Source: an uncultured Faecalibacterium sp.
GTDB lineage: Bacteria; Bacillota; Clostridia; Oscillospirales; Ruminococcaceae
Direction of reading: 5' to 3'
DNA: 9,004 bases
Assembly: GCA_945982465.1 (NCBI GenBank)
Contig: CAMFSB010000049.1
Span: 1 to 9,004, forward strand
Part shown: positions 1-6,198 of the stretch, piece by piece
Layout: each line of letters begins with the position of its first letter
How positions within the stretch are numbered: the first letter of the stretch is position 1
The notes under the pieces: model-generated
What the model was told of the DNA's origin: nothing
What the model saw: the letters and a program-made list of their open reading frames with translations, nothing else
The model's database searches: none
Translations under genes and position numbers: made by a program

Positions 1-280
1 TGGCCGACGAAAGCAAGTGGACGATTTTGAGCGCGGAACCGCTGTTTTCGTCACATTGACCATTATGGCACCGAAAAATTTTCTGTTTTGCCAAACGCTT
101 TTTCGCGCGAATTTTTCTATAAATATGGATTTTTGTTTCCATTTTGGCGTACTTTTCTGCCCTTTGCCAAACCCGCATTCATAACGCATTCATAACAAAA
201 CCGGTTTTGGCTCCCGCGGGCGGGCCGTCAAAGGGACGTGATTTTTACGGGAAAAGTACAAAAAAACAACCGTATAACGA
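1..280. other. AT-rich gene-free region with short repeats
   Basis: No convincing gene is visible here. The first 59 bases are open in one plus-strand frame and end at a TGA at 57-59, which could be the last 18 codons of a gene entering from the left, but that is too short to identify. From about 60 to 200 the DNA is clearly more AT-rich than its surroundings, as expected for an intergenic region. It holds an 11-base tandem repeat, GCATTCATAAC, at 175-185 and 186-196. The 10-mer TTTGCCAAAC occurs twice (87-96 and 163-172), and its core TTGCCAAA occurs again at 471-478. A perfect 12-base palindrome, AAAACCGGTTTT, lies at 197-208. No sigma-70 promoter with both boxes at proper spacing was found. 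Confidence 0.5.
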
Positions 281-313
281 AAAAAATCCCCAGCCTTTCG
301 GCTGAGGATTTTT
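281..313 (-). terminator. Rho-independent terminator of the tRNA-Pro gene
   Basis: Read on the minus strand, an 8-bp stem (CCTCAGCC / GGCTGGGG, one G-T pair) closes on a GAAA tetraloop. The stem can be extended by flanking AAT/ATT pairs, and a run of T follows. The hairpin begins a few bases after the encoded CCA of the tRNA, so the primary transcript ends almost directly behind the mature tRNA and 3' processing should be short. Confidence 0.85.
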
Positions 314-390
314 GGTCCGAGTGGCGAGAATCGAACTCACGGCCTCTTGAACCCCATTCAAGCGCGCTACCAAAACTGCGCTACACCCGG
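313..390 (-). tRNA. tRNA-Pro (anticodon GGG)
   Basis: This gene encodes a proline tRNA that reads CCC and CCU codons. The full cloverleaf can be folded by eye on the minus strand: a 7-bp acceptor stem (CCGGGTG with CACTCGG, one G-T pair), a GCGC/GCGC D stem, and an anticodon stem CTTGA/TCAAG around the loop ATGGGGT. That loop gives anticodon GGG after the invariant T33, with G37 as usual in proline tRNAs. The variable loop has 5 bases, and the T loop is TTCGATT on a 5-bp stem. The discriminator is A and the 3' CCA is encoded. Length is 78 bases with CCA. It stands alone between a strong promoter and a terminator. Confidence 0.96.
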
Positions 391-434
391 ATATCGCTTC
401 GTGCAAGCCGCTTGGCTCGCTCGCGACAATAGAT

Positions 435-463
435 ATTATAGCCGTTTGGGCGGCTTCTGTCAA
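435..463 (-). promoter_or_regulatory. Consensus sigma-70/sigma-A promoter for tRNA-Pro
   Basis: On the minus strand, a perfect -35 box TTGACA (458-463) and a perfect -10 box TATAAT (435-440) are separated by exactly 17 bases. Transcription should start near position 428, giving a leader of about 38 bases before the tRNA. Perfect boxes at ideal spacing fit the high expression expected of a stable RNA gene. Confidence 0.92.
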
Positions 464-512
464 CAGAAACTTGCCAAAAAAACAGGATTTTTTTATTTTG
501 TCTGAAAACATA

Positions 513-557
513 CGCAGCTGCGATCGTTCCGGGCAGCTTCGCTGCGCCGCCGCCCGG
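513..557. other. GC-rich stem-loops downstream of radC, no T tract
   Basis: After the radC stop codon on the minus strand, the DNA can form an outer stem CCGGGC (529-534)/GCCCGG (552-557), or alternatively a small hairpin GCAGC-TTC-GCTGC (533-545). A 10-base palindrome, CGCAGCTGCG, follows at 513-522. There is no run of T on the minus strand behind these hairpins, so this is not a standard intrinsic terminator. radC transcripts may continue toward the tRNA-Pro unit and stop only at its terminator. Confidence 0.3.
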
Positions 558-575
558 GCAAAGGCCGGCGCGGCG

Positions 576-1319
576 TCAGCCCAGATAGCTCAGCTCGCCG
601 GTTTTGAAATTGTAAAACGGCAGGCGATGGGTGTCGCGCAGCGAGGTATACTCCTCTCCTGCCACGATGATGTGATCCTGTACATGCACGCCCAAAAGGC
701 CCAGTGCGCGCATCGCGTTTCCTGTCGCGACAATGTCCTCCTTGGACGGCAGCGCCACGCCGCCCGGGTGATTGTGCGCCAGCACCACGATGGACGCACC
801 CGCCGCCACGGTCTCGGTGGCGATCTTGTTCACGCCGATGTCCACGGCGCTCACGGTGCCTGTGTTCAGCCATACCGTGCGCAGCAGCCTGCGCCGTTCG
901 TCCAGCGCCAGAAGCAGTAGGCTCTCGCGCTTTTGCCCGCGGAACAGCGGCACCAGATACTCGCCCAGCTGGGCCGTGGTGGTAAAGCGGCGCGTGCCCT
1001 TGCTGCGGCTGACCGCATAATAGCGGTCCACCGCGGGCAGCATGTGCAGAAAACGGGCCGCCGCCGGGCCGATGCCTTCCACGGTGCGCAACTCCTCCTC
1101 GGACGCTTCCAGCACGCCCGCAAAGCTGCCGAAACGCTCAATCAATGCGTGCGCAAGCGGGTTGGTATCGCGCCGCGGGATCACAAAAAACAGCAGATAT
1201 TCCAGCGCCTCGTGTTCTTCCAGGCTATCCAGCCCGTATTTTTCCACCCTGCGGCGCATGCGTTCGCGATGGTTTTCGTGCACCGGCCGATTCTTAGCGT
1301 TTTTTGGGCCGTCCGCCAT
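576..1319 (-). CDS. radC: RadC family protein (JAB/JAMM metal-binding domain)
   Basis: This 247-residue protein has the full RadC layout. An N-terminal helical part is followed by a helix-hairpin-helix-like segment (about residues 77-91, ELRTVEGIGPAAARF) and the C-terminal JAB/JAMM domain (about 110-247). The zinc-site pattern H-x-H-x7-S-x2-D is intact at H182, H184, S192 and D195, and E132 sits where the JAMM glutamate is expected. The family was once tied to DNA repair, but its cellular role is unsettled; a peptidase-like or DNA-related function is possible. The ATG at 1319 is preferred because GTGGGGGGA lies just upstream at normal spacing. A TTG eight codons earlier would place this ribosome site inside the coding region. 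The gene is divergent from the pseudouridine synthase gene, and no clear terminator of its own is seen. Confidence 0.93.
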   Translation of the reverse strand: MADGPKNAKNRPVHENHRERMRRRVEKYGLDSLEEHEALEYLLFFVIPRRDTNPLAHALIERFGSFAGVLEASEEELRTVEGIGPAAARFLHMLPAVDRYYAVSRSKGTRRFTTTAQLGEYLVPLFRGQKRESLLLLALDERRRLLRTVWLNTGTVSAVDIGVNKIATETVAAGASIVVLAHNHPGGVALPSKEDIVATGNAMRALGLLGVHVQDHIIVAGEEYTSLRDTHRLPFYNFKTGELSYLG

Positions 1320-1363
1320 AGCTGTCCCCCCACTCTGCCGCAAGTATTTTCGCGCAAAATCCC

Positions 1364-1392
1364 TTTACGCGAAGTTAGGTTTATTATATACT
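1364..1392 (+). promoter_or_regulatory. Putative promoter of the pseudouridine synthase gene
   Basis: TTTACG (1364-1369, four of six consensus bases) and TATACT (1387-1392, five of six) lie 17 bases apart. They predict a start near 1399 and a short leader of about 26 bases before the ATG at 1425. The -10 box overlaps the -10 box proposed for radC on the other strand. Confidence 0.6.
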
Positions 1393-1406
1393 ACTTTCGA
1401 GAGAAA
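1383..1406 (-). promoter_or_regulatory. Putative promoter of radC (good -10, weak -35)
   Basis: A perfect TATAAT lies at 1383-1388 on the minus strand, about 65 bases before the radC ATG. The hexamer 17 bases further upstream (TTTCAT) matches the -35 consensus poorly. The assignment therefore rests on the -10 box and on its position between divergent genes. Confidence 0.4.
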
Positions 1407-1424
1407 TGAAAGCGAGCATTTTCC

Positions 1425-2441
1425 ATGAAGCGATATATTGCCTCTGCAAACGACGAGGGGCAGCGTCTTTCGCGCTTTGTGCAAAGCGTGACGGCCGGCC
1501 TGCCCACCAGCCTTTTGTACAAGAGCTTCCGCAACAAGCGCATCAAGGTGAACGGCAAACGCGGCGCGGCCGATGACCGGCGGCACCAGGGCGACGTGAG
1601 CGAACTGTATCTCAACGATGAGTGTTTCCCCGCCGCGCCCCCTGCTGCCAAACCCGCAAAGCCGCCGCGCAAGCAGCCTGCCGTGTCGGTGTTTTACGAG
1701 GATGACAAGATCGCCGTGCTGTACAAGCCTGCCCATCTGCTGTGCCATAGCGACCGCACCGGCGACGCCAATCTGGTGGATGCCTTCACCGCCTATCTGA
1801 CCGAACAGGGCGAATACGACCCCAGCGGGGAAAACCGCTTCAAGCCCGGTATCTGCAACCGGCTGGACCGGGGCACCGAGGGGCTGGTGGTGGCGGCCAA
1901 AAGCTACGCGGCGCTGCGCGATATGAACGAGATCATCCGCACGGATCGCATGAAAAAGGACTACTACACCATCACCGTGGGCATCCCGCCCAGCGGCCGC
2001 TTTACTGCCTGGTGGGAGCACGACGAAGCCAAAAACAAGGTCGGCATCCACGCCCACCCCGATCAGGCCGGCAAACGCAAGCAGATCGTGACCGACGTGG
2101 ACGTGCTGGAGACCATCGGCCCGTTCGCGCTGTGCCGCGTGGGGCTGGTGACCGGGCGCACCCACCAGATCCGCGCCCATCTGGCGTACCTGGGGCGGCC
2201 GGTGCTGGGCGACATCAAATACGGCAACCGCAAAATGAACGCCCAGACCGGCACCAAAACGCAGGCGCTGTGCGCGGCGCGCATCCGGTTTGTGGATATC
2301 CCGGCCGAAAACTCCCTTGCCTACCTGAACGGCAAGGTCATCAAACTGAAAGACCCGGCGATCCTGGCGCAGTTCCCCAAGCTGGGCTGCGCCGCACCTA
2401 TTGGCGCAGCTTTCTGGTTTGCCTGGTGGCCGGGCTGCTGA
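1425..2441 (+). CDS. RluA-family RNA pseudouridine synthase
   Basis: This enzyme would convert a uridine in ribosomal or transfer RNA to pseudouridine. Residues 10-65 resemble an S4-like RNA-binding domain ([10 protein letters not shown], then [10 protein letters not shown]). A Pro/Ala/Lys-rich linker covers about 68-86 and the catalytic domain about 87-315. The catalytic loop is [15 protein letters not shown] with D148 as the expected nucleophile; the more common first residue is H rather than N. The family motif [13 protein letters not shown] is at 245-257. Which of the RluA, RluC or RluD specificities it has cannot be told. The family-like part ends near FPKL (about 317-320). The last 18 residues look like an out-of-frame reading of the next gene's start, so the natural stop codon appears to be lost (see the junction finding). 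No strong ribosome binding site is visible before the ATG; only a weak GAAAGCGAG lies upstream. Confidence 0.9.
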   Translation: MKRYIASANDEGQRLSRFVQSVTAGLPTSLLYKSFRNKRIKVNGKRGAADDRRHQGDVSELYLNDECFPAAPPAAKPAKPPRKQPAVSVFYEDDKIAVLYKPAHLLCHSDRTGDANLVDAFTAYLTEQGEYDPSGENRFKPGICNRLDRGTEGLVVAAKSYAALRDMNEIIRTDRMKKDYYTITVGIPPSGRFTAWWEHDEAKNKVGIHAHPDQAGKRKQIVTDVDVLETIGPFALCRVGLVTGRTHQIRAHLAYLGRPVLGDIKYGNRKMNAQTGTKTQALCAARIRFVDIPAENSLAYLNGKVIKLKDPAILAQFPKLGCAAPIGAAFWFAWWPGC

Positions 2442-3052
2442 CCGGCCGCCTGCTGAACCTGACGAGCCGTCTGCAGGCGGATGACCTGCATGGCCTGCTG
2501 GGCCTGCTGGCCGGGCTGCTGGGGCTGGTGCTGGGGCTGGCGGCGCTGGCCTGGTCGATCTTCGGCGTGACCGCGCTGACGGTGGGCTGGAAGCGCTATA
2601 TGATGGAAAGCCGGCTTGGCAACAGCCCGTTCGACACGCTGTTTTCCGGCTTCCACATCGGCTATCTGAACAGCGTCAAGGTGATGGTGTGGTACGGCGT
2701 GCAGGTCTTTTTGTATACGCTGCTGCTGGTGGTGCCCGGCATCATCAAAAGCTACGAATACTGCCTGGTGCCCTATCTGCTGGCCGAAAACCCGTATCTG
2801 GAACCGCGCCGCGCGCTGGAGCTTTCCAAGCTGATGACCGACGGCGAAAAGTGGAACATCTTTGTGCTGCAGCTTTCGTTCATCGGGTGGTTTATCCTGG
2901 GGTCCCTCGCGTTCGGGCTGGGCAACTTGTTCGTCACGCCTTACTACGAGGCGGCCTTTGCCGAGCTGTACGCCGCGCTGCGCGCCAAGGCGTTCTCGCT
3001 GGGCTATACCGACGAGCACGAGCTGGGCGGTTTTGTAAAGCATCCGCTTTGA
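2387..3052 (+). CDS. DUF975 family integral membrane protein, 5' end missing or unclear
   Basis: The readable protein of about 221 residues has about four hydrophobic segments, beginning with [13 protein letters not shown] near its start. It carries family-like features: [45 protein letters not shown] and a late [14 protein letters not shown]. The function of the family is unknown. The reading frame overlaps the end of the synthase by 55 bases. No ATG, GTG or TTG with a ribosome site precedes the first family-like residues LRRTYW at 2387. The next possible start, a GTG at 2426, would fall inside the first membrane segment. Family members normally begin with a short charged leader of roughly 10-20 residues, which is absent here. 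The start given is the first recognisable codon (a CTG), not a proven start. A single-base frameshift would not restore a leader, so a small deletion or an assembly error is the simpler reading. A terminator follows directly. Confidence 0.72.
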   Translation: MRRTYWRSFLVCLVAGLLTGRLLNLTSRLQADDLHGLLGLLAGLLGLVLGLAALAWSIFGVTALTVGWKRYMMESRLGNSPFDTLFSGFHIGYLNSVKVMVWYGVQVFLYTLLLVVPGIIKSYEYCLVPYLLAENPYLEPRRALELSKLMTDGEKWNIFVLQLSFIGWFILGSLAFGLGNLFVTPYYEAAFAELYAALRAKAFSLGYTDEHELGGFVKHPL

Positions 3053-3055
3053 CCG

Positions 3056-3087
3056 GCGGCAAAGCCGCGGCGTTTGCCGCGCTTTTT
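3056..3087 (+). terminator. Rho-independent terminator after the DUF975 gene
   Basis: An 8-bp stem, GCGGCAAA / TTTGCCGC, with a 9-base loop is followed by GCTTTTT. It starts four bases after the TGA of the DUF975 gene and ends the synthase-DUF975 transcription unit. The sigma-G-type promoter of the next gene begins four bases behind it. Confidence 0.85.
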
Positions 3088-3090
3088 GTG

Positions 3091-3121
3091 TGAATATCCC
3101 GCCTTTGGCCGGTGCATACTA
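3091..3121 (+). promoter_or_regulatory. Sigma-G (forespore) type promoter for the DUF1540 gene
   Basis: TGAATA at 3091-3096 and CATACTA at 3115-3121 are separated by 18 bases. This matches the Bacillus subtilis sigma-G consensus (TGAATA, 17-18 bases, CATACTA) at every position. No sigma-A promoter with both boxes is visible in the same interval. Transcription should start near 3128, about 25 bases before the ATG. The position, between a terminator and a strong ribosome site of a single small gene, supports a real promoter. Forespore timing is inferred from the consensus alone. Confidence 0.75.
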
Positions 3122-3152
3122 GCAGTACCAAAACAAAGGAGGGTGATTCCAG

Positions 3153-3311
3153 ATGGAGAATACCGGCGTTTCGTGCGATGTTTTTGAATGCAAGCACAAT
3201 GTGGCGGGCTGCAAATGCGACCTGGCCGAGATCAAGGTCACCGAAAAGTGCACCTGCAGCAGCCAGTCGGTCGAGATCCCGCACTATTGCCAGAGCTACG
3301 AAAAAATGTAA
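3153..3311 (+). CDS. DUF1540 domain small Cys-rich protein
   Basis: This 52-residue peptide has seven cysteines, at positions 8, 13, 20, 22, 33, 35 and 46. The spacing C-x4-C-x6-C-x-C followed by ...C-x-C fits the DUF1540 family, which is thought to bind a metal through these cysteines. The biochemical role is unknown. No signal peptide or membrane segment is seen, so it should be cytoplasmic. The start is well fixed by AAAGGAGGG at 3135-3143, nine bases before the ATG. It is a single-gene unit with its own sigma-G-type promoter and terminator, which suggests production in the developing forespore. A spore-core or spore-assembly role, perhaps metal or redox related, is inference. Confidence 0.88.
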   Translation: MENTGVSCDVFECKHNVAGCKCDLAEIKVTEKCTCSSQSVEIPHYCQSYEKM

Positions 3312-3333
3312 GCTCCGGCCCCGTATATCCCCT

Positions 3334-3362
3334 GCCGCCCGCAAAGCCGGGCGGCTTTTTTT
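3334..3362 (+). terminator. Rho-independent terminator after the DUF1540 gene
   Basis: A perfect 8-bp GC stem, GCCGCCCG / CGGGCGGC, with a 6-base loop is followed directly by seven T. It closes the single-gene DUF1540 unit. Confidence 0.92.
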
Positions 3363-3499
3363 GCGGGCGGGGGCGAACGCCGCGTGCGGAACAGGCCCCG
3401 CGGCACACAGCCCGTACAGGCGGTACGGGAATATCCCGCCGCCGGTGTGAGCCGTTCGCAGCCCCAGTGGGACACCGCGTAAACGGCGCTCCGCCGCGC
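3363..3499. other. Gene-free GC-rich stretch with a small hairpin
   Basis: No open frame here has a ribosome site or recognisable protein. The one clear structure is the hairpin CCCGTAC-AGGCG-GTACGGG at 3411-3429 (7-bp perfect stem, 5-base loop), followed by an imperfect GGGA/TCCC repeat. It has no T tract in either direction, and no promoter is visible. It may be the remains of intergenic spacer between two convergent transcription units. Confidence 0.4.
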
Positions 3500-3528
3500 A
3501 AAAAAGCTGCGCATCCCCGCACAGCTTT
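3500..3528 (-). terminator. Second Rho-independent terminator of the minus-strand operon
   Basis: On the minus strand, a 10-bp stem (AAAGCTGTGC / GCGCAGCTTT, one G-T pair) with loop GGGGAT runs into six T. It lies just beyond the large palindrome at 3539-3588, so it would act as a back-up stop for transcripts from the tldD-tldE-amidohydrolase operon. Confidence 0.75.
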
Positions 3529-3538
3529 GCCCGGCCAA

Positions 3539-3588
3539 TAAACAGCAGCCGCCCGCGTCCCGGCCGGGACGCGGGCGGCTGCTGTTTA
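3539..3588 (-). terminator. Perfect 50-base palindrome, likely terminator of the amidohydrolase operon
   Basis: Two 25-base arms are exact reverse complements with no spacer; the centre is CCCGGCCGGG and the ends are TAAACAGC and GCTGTTTA. As RNA it would form a very stable hairpin with a minimal loop. It lies 22 bases beyond the stop codon of the minus-strand amidohydrolase. On that strand the exit is TGTTTATT, a modest T tract, so termination is likely but may be incomplete. On the plus strand the exit is weaker. Confidence 0.75.
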
Positions 3589-3610
3589 CACGGTGAGCCT
3601 TTTCAGCTTA

Positions 3611-4765
3611 TCACGCACGGAACACCACGCTGCCGTCAATGAGCACGGCCTGCACGCGGGTGGACACCTCGAATGGGCTTCCGTTGGTAAGCACCACGTC
3701 GGCGTCCTTGCCCACTTCCAGCGAGCCGACCCGGTCGGCCACGCCGATGTGGCGGGCCGGGTTGATGGTGATGGCGCGCAGCGCGTCAAACGGGTCCAAC
3801 CCGGCCTTGATCGCCAGCCCGGCGCACAGCGGCAGGTAATGCTGCGGGATGACCGGCGAATCCGTGATGATGGACACGTCGCATCCCGCCTGCGTCAGCA
3901 CGCGGGGCGTGTCCCAGCTTTTGTTCTGCAGCTCAAACTTGGTGGCGTGGGTCAGCGTGGGGCCTACCGCCAGCGGCACATGCTCTTTGGCCAGCTCGTC
4001 AGCCACCAGATGCCCCTCGGTCACATGCTCCAGCGTGATGTTCACATCGAACTCGCGGGCAATGCGCAGGGCCGTGAAAAAGTCGTTGGCCTGATGGGCG
4101 TGCGCTTTCAGCGGGATCTTCTTTTCCAGCACCGGCAGCAGCGCTTCCAGCTTCATGTCATATTTGGGCATTTTGGCCGCGTCGCCCGCCGCCGCCTGCT
4201 TGCGCGCCTGATAATCCCGGGCGCTGGCCAGCGCCTCGCGCAGGATGGACGCGGTGGACATGCGGGAGGAATCGCACTTGTTCTGGTAGCAGCGCTTGGG
4301 GTTTTCGCCAAAGGCGCACTTCATGGCGGCCGCTTCCCTGACGATCATGTTGTCCACGCGGCAACCACAGGTCTTGATGACCGCAAAGGTGCCGCCCAGC
4401 ACGTTGGCGCTGCCCGGGCCGGTGCACACGCAGGTCACCCCGGCTTCCCGCGCCATGGCAAAGGTGGGATCCATGGGGTTGATGCCGTCGATGCCGCGCA
4501 GCTGCGGCGAGCAGATGTCGTTCATCTCGTTGTAGTCGTGGCCCTCGTAGCCGATGCCGTAGCCGTCCAGCCCGATATGGCTGTGCGCCTCCACAAAGCC
4601 GGGGTACACCTCCAGCCCGGCGGCATCCAGCACCTCGCAGCCTTCCGGCAGGGCCAGCTGCTTGCCGATGGCTCGGATCTTCCCGTCCTCGATCAGCAGG
4701 TCGGCCTGGTAGGGTTCGCGGTTCACCGCATCGTGGATGCGGCCGTTTTGAATGCAGAGAAACAT
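3611..4765 (-). CDS. Metal-dependent amidohydrolase (imidazolonepropionase-like / COG1228 type)
   Basis: This 384-residue cytoplasmic hydrolase probably cleaves an amide or peptide-like C-N bond. It has the N-terminal beta part (KIRAIGKQL, then PGFVEAHSHIGLDG), a TIM-barrel core and the C-terminal beta part ending DADVVLTNGSPFE. Metal ligands expected for the superfamily are visible: HxH at 61-63, H222/H224 in AHAHQAND, H247 in LEHVTEGH, and D302 in IITDSP. K131 in FAVIKT could be a carboxylated bridging lysine, but this is uncertain. The substrate cannot be named; related enzymes include dipeptidases and carboxypeptidases. The ATG at 4765 is chosen because AAAGGAAG stands just before it; a longer frame to 4819 has no ribosome site. 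It is the third gene after tldD and tldE, 71 bases behind tldE. That gap can form a small hairpin, GGCGGC/GCCGCC, at 4785-4804. Confidence 0.88.
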   Translation of the reverse strand: MFLCIQNGRIHDAVNREPYQADLLIEDGKIRAIGKQLALPEGCEVLDAAGLEVYPGFVEAHSHIGLDGYGIGYEGHDYNEMNDICSPQLRGIDGINPMDPTFAMAREAGVTCVCTGPGSANVLGGTFAVIKTCGCRVDNMIVREAAAMKCAFGENPKRCYQNKCDSSRMSTASILREALASARDYQARKQAAAGDAAKMPKYDMKLEALLPVLEKKIPLKAHAHQANDFFTALRIAREFDVNITLEHVTEGHLVADELAKEHVPLAVGPTLTHATKFELQNKSWDTPRVLTQAGCDVSIITDSPVIPQHYLPLCAGLAIKAGLDPFDALRAITINPARHIGVADRVGSLEVGKDADVVLTNGSPFEVSTRVQAVLIDGSVVFRA

Positions 4766-4836
4766 TTTTTCTTCCTTTCTGCCGGGCGGCCAGCCAAAGC
4801 CGCCTGCCCGCACGCGCATTTATCTGTATATCTGTT

Positions 4837-6183
4837 TTACTTGCCGGCGATGGTCAGGCCCTCCACCAGTACCCTGGGCGCGCCAAAGCTGGTAATGCCG
4901 GTGGCCCGGGGCAGCTTGACGGTATCAGCCACGGCGGTGATCTGCTTGAGAAGCTGGTAGAAGTTGCCCGCCACGGTAAAGGACTTGACTGCCCGGGTCT
5001 TTTTGCCGTTCTCGATCATAAAGCCGGCGCTTTGCAGCGAAAAATCGCCCGAGATCACGTTGGCGCCCGCGTGCAGGCCGCCCAGCGAGTTGATGTATAC
5101 GCCGCTGCCCGCCTTTTGCAGCAGCTCGTCCTCGGTACAGCCGCCCGGCGCCAGATACAGCGTGAACGGGCTGACCGAGATCTTTGCACCATAGCCACTC
5201 TTGGCCGCGTTGCCGGTGGTTTCACGGCCGGCCGCCGCCGCAGTTTTCAGGTTATAGAGCAGAGTTTTGAGGGTGCCGTTTTCGATCACGTTTTTGCAAT
5301 GGGCCGGCGAGCCTTCCGCGTCAAACGGGATGGGCATCGGGCTGCCCGGATAGAACGGGTCGTCCACCAGCGTAACGCTGGGGGCTGCAATGGCCTCGCC
5401 CTCCTTGCCTGCCAGCAGCGAAAGGCCTTTCTGCGCGTTTTCCGACGAGAATACCGGCGAATAGGTGCCCAGCAGTTCGCTCATGGCCTCGGGCGAGAAC
5501 ACCACCGGATAGGCGCCGGTGGGCGCCACGTCCGCCTCCAGCCGGGCCTTGGCCGCGGCGGCGGTCTGCGCCGCCAGCGCCGGCAGGTCCAGCGTGTCCA
5601 GCGCGCCGGTTTTCAGTGTAAAGTCATCTGCCTTTTCAGTCCCATCGGTGGCGACCGCATGCAACATCACCGCCGACAGGGTGTTTTCGTATTCCAGATC
5701 CAGGCCATTGGAGTTGGAGATCGCGATCTTCAGCCGCTGTGCCAGCGCGTCGGTCACGGTGCCGTCCACCACGGCCGGGTCCGCCGCGTACAGCGCCTTC
5801 TGCGCGTCCAGCGCGGTGCGGATCAGCGCGTCGGTCGCGGGCATCTCATCTGCCTGCGGCGCAAAGGCTTCGTAGTCTTTGCCGCCCTGGCCCAGCACCT
5901 CGGGCGTGTCCGCTTCGAGCACGGCGGCGTTGTCGGCCGCGCGGCGCACCAGCGCCTGCGCCGCCGCTTCGCTCAGCTCCTCGGTGGAAGCATAGCCCAT
6001 TTTTCCGTTGACCACGCAACGCAGGCACACGCCGCCGTCCACTGCCGCTGTAAAGTCGTTTACCTGGTCGCGGAACACCTCCACGCTGGTGCTCTCGGCC
6101 GTTTGATAGTACAGTTCATATTCGGCCACGCCCCGGGCCGCAGCCGCGGCGATGACCGCCTGTTTGAAAGCCTGAAATTCCAT
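4837..6183 (-). CDS. tldE: TldE/PmbA subunit of the TldD-TldE metalloprotease
   Basis: This 448-residue protein is the non-catalytic partner in the TldD/TldE protease, which in E. coli degrades unfolded peptides such as the CcdA antitoxin and trims microcin B17. It acts in the cytoplasm. Family-like features are the early ...FRDQVNDFTAAVDGGVCLRCVVNGKMGYAST... region (about 35-70, read in parts), the segment GDFSLQSAGFMIENGK, and the C-terminal APRVLVEGLTIAGK. The HExxxH zinc motif is absent, as expected for TldE. The ATG at 6183 is fixed by AAGGAGGG ten bases upstream. That ribosome site overlaps the TAA of tldD, so the two subunits are probably translationally coupled and made in equal amounts. 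Length is normal for the family. Confidence 0.93.
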   Translation of the reverse strand: MEFQAFKQAVIAAAAARGVAEYELYYQTAESTSVEVFRDQVNDFTAAVDGGVCLRCVVNGKMGYASTEELSEAAAQALVRRAADNAAVLEADTPEVLGQGGKDYEAFAPQADEMPATDALIRTALDAQKALYAADPAVVDGTVTDALAQRLKIAISNSNGLDLEYENTLSAVMLHAVATDGTEKADDFTLKTGALDTLDLPALAAQTAAAAKARLEADVAPTGAYPVVFSPEAMSELLGTYSPVFSSENAQKGLSLLAGKEGEAIAAPSVTLVDDPFYPGSPMPIPFDAEGSPAHCKNVIENGTLKTLLYNLKTAAAAGRETTGNAAKSGYGAKISVSPFTLYLAPGGCTEDELLQKAGSGVYINSLGGLHAGANVISGDFSLQSAGFMIENGKKTRAVKSFTVAGNFYQLLKQITAVADTVKLPRATGITSFGAPRVLVEGLTIAGK

Positions 6184-6198
6184 GTTGCTCTGCCCTCC

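Noticed and set aside
3..59. Possible C-terminal tail of a plus-strand gene (18 codons and TGA)
   Set aside because: It is open with plausible codons, but too short for identification, and chance open frames of this length are common.
175..196. Tandem GCATTCATAAC as the beginning of a CRISPR or origin iteron array
   Set aside because: Only two copies, directly joined without spacers, and no cas or replication gene in the window.
1365..2180. Long minus-strand open frame opposite the pseudouridine synthase
   Set aside because: It is a shadow frame in GC-rich DNA; the synthase on the plus strand has clear family motifs.
2012..2386. Long open frame upstream of the DUF975 domain starting with ATG at 2012
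   Set aside because: This stretch is the +2 frame of the pseudouridine synthase; its Arg/Pro/Gly-rich translation shows no family likeness and there is no ribosome site.
3153..3311. DUF1540 peptide as a precursor peptide matured by TldD/TldE
   Set aside because: It lies in a separate, convergent transcription unit with a sporulation-type promoter, fits a known domain family, and lacks a leader/core layout; there is no other modification enzyme nearby.
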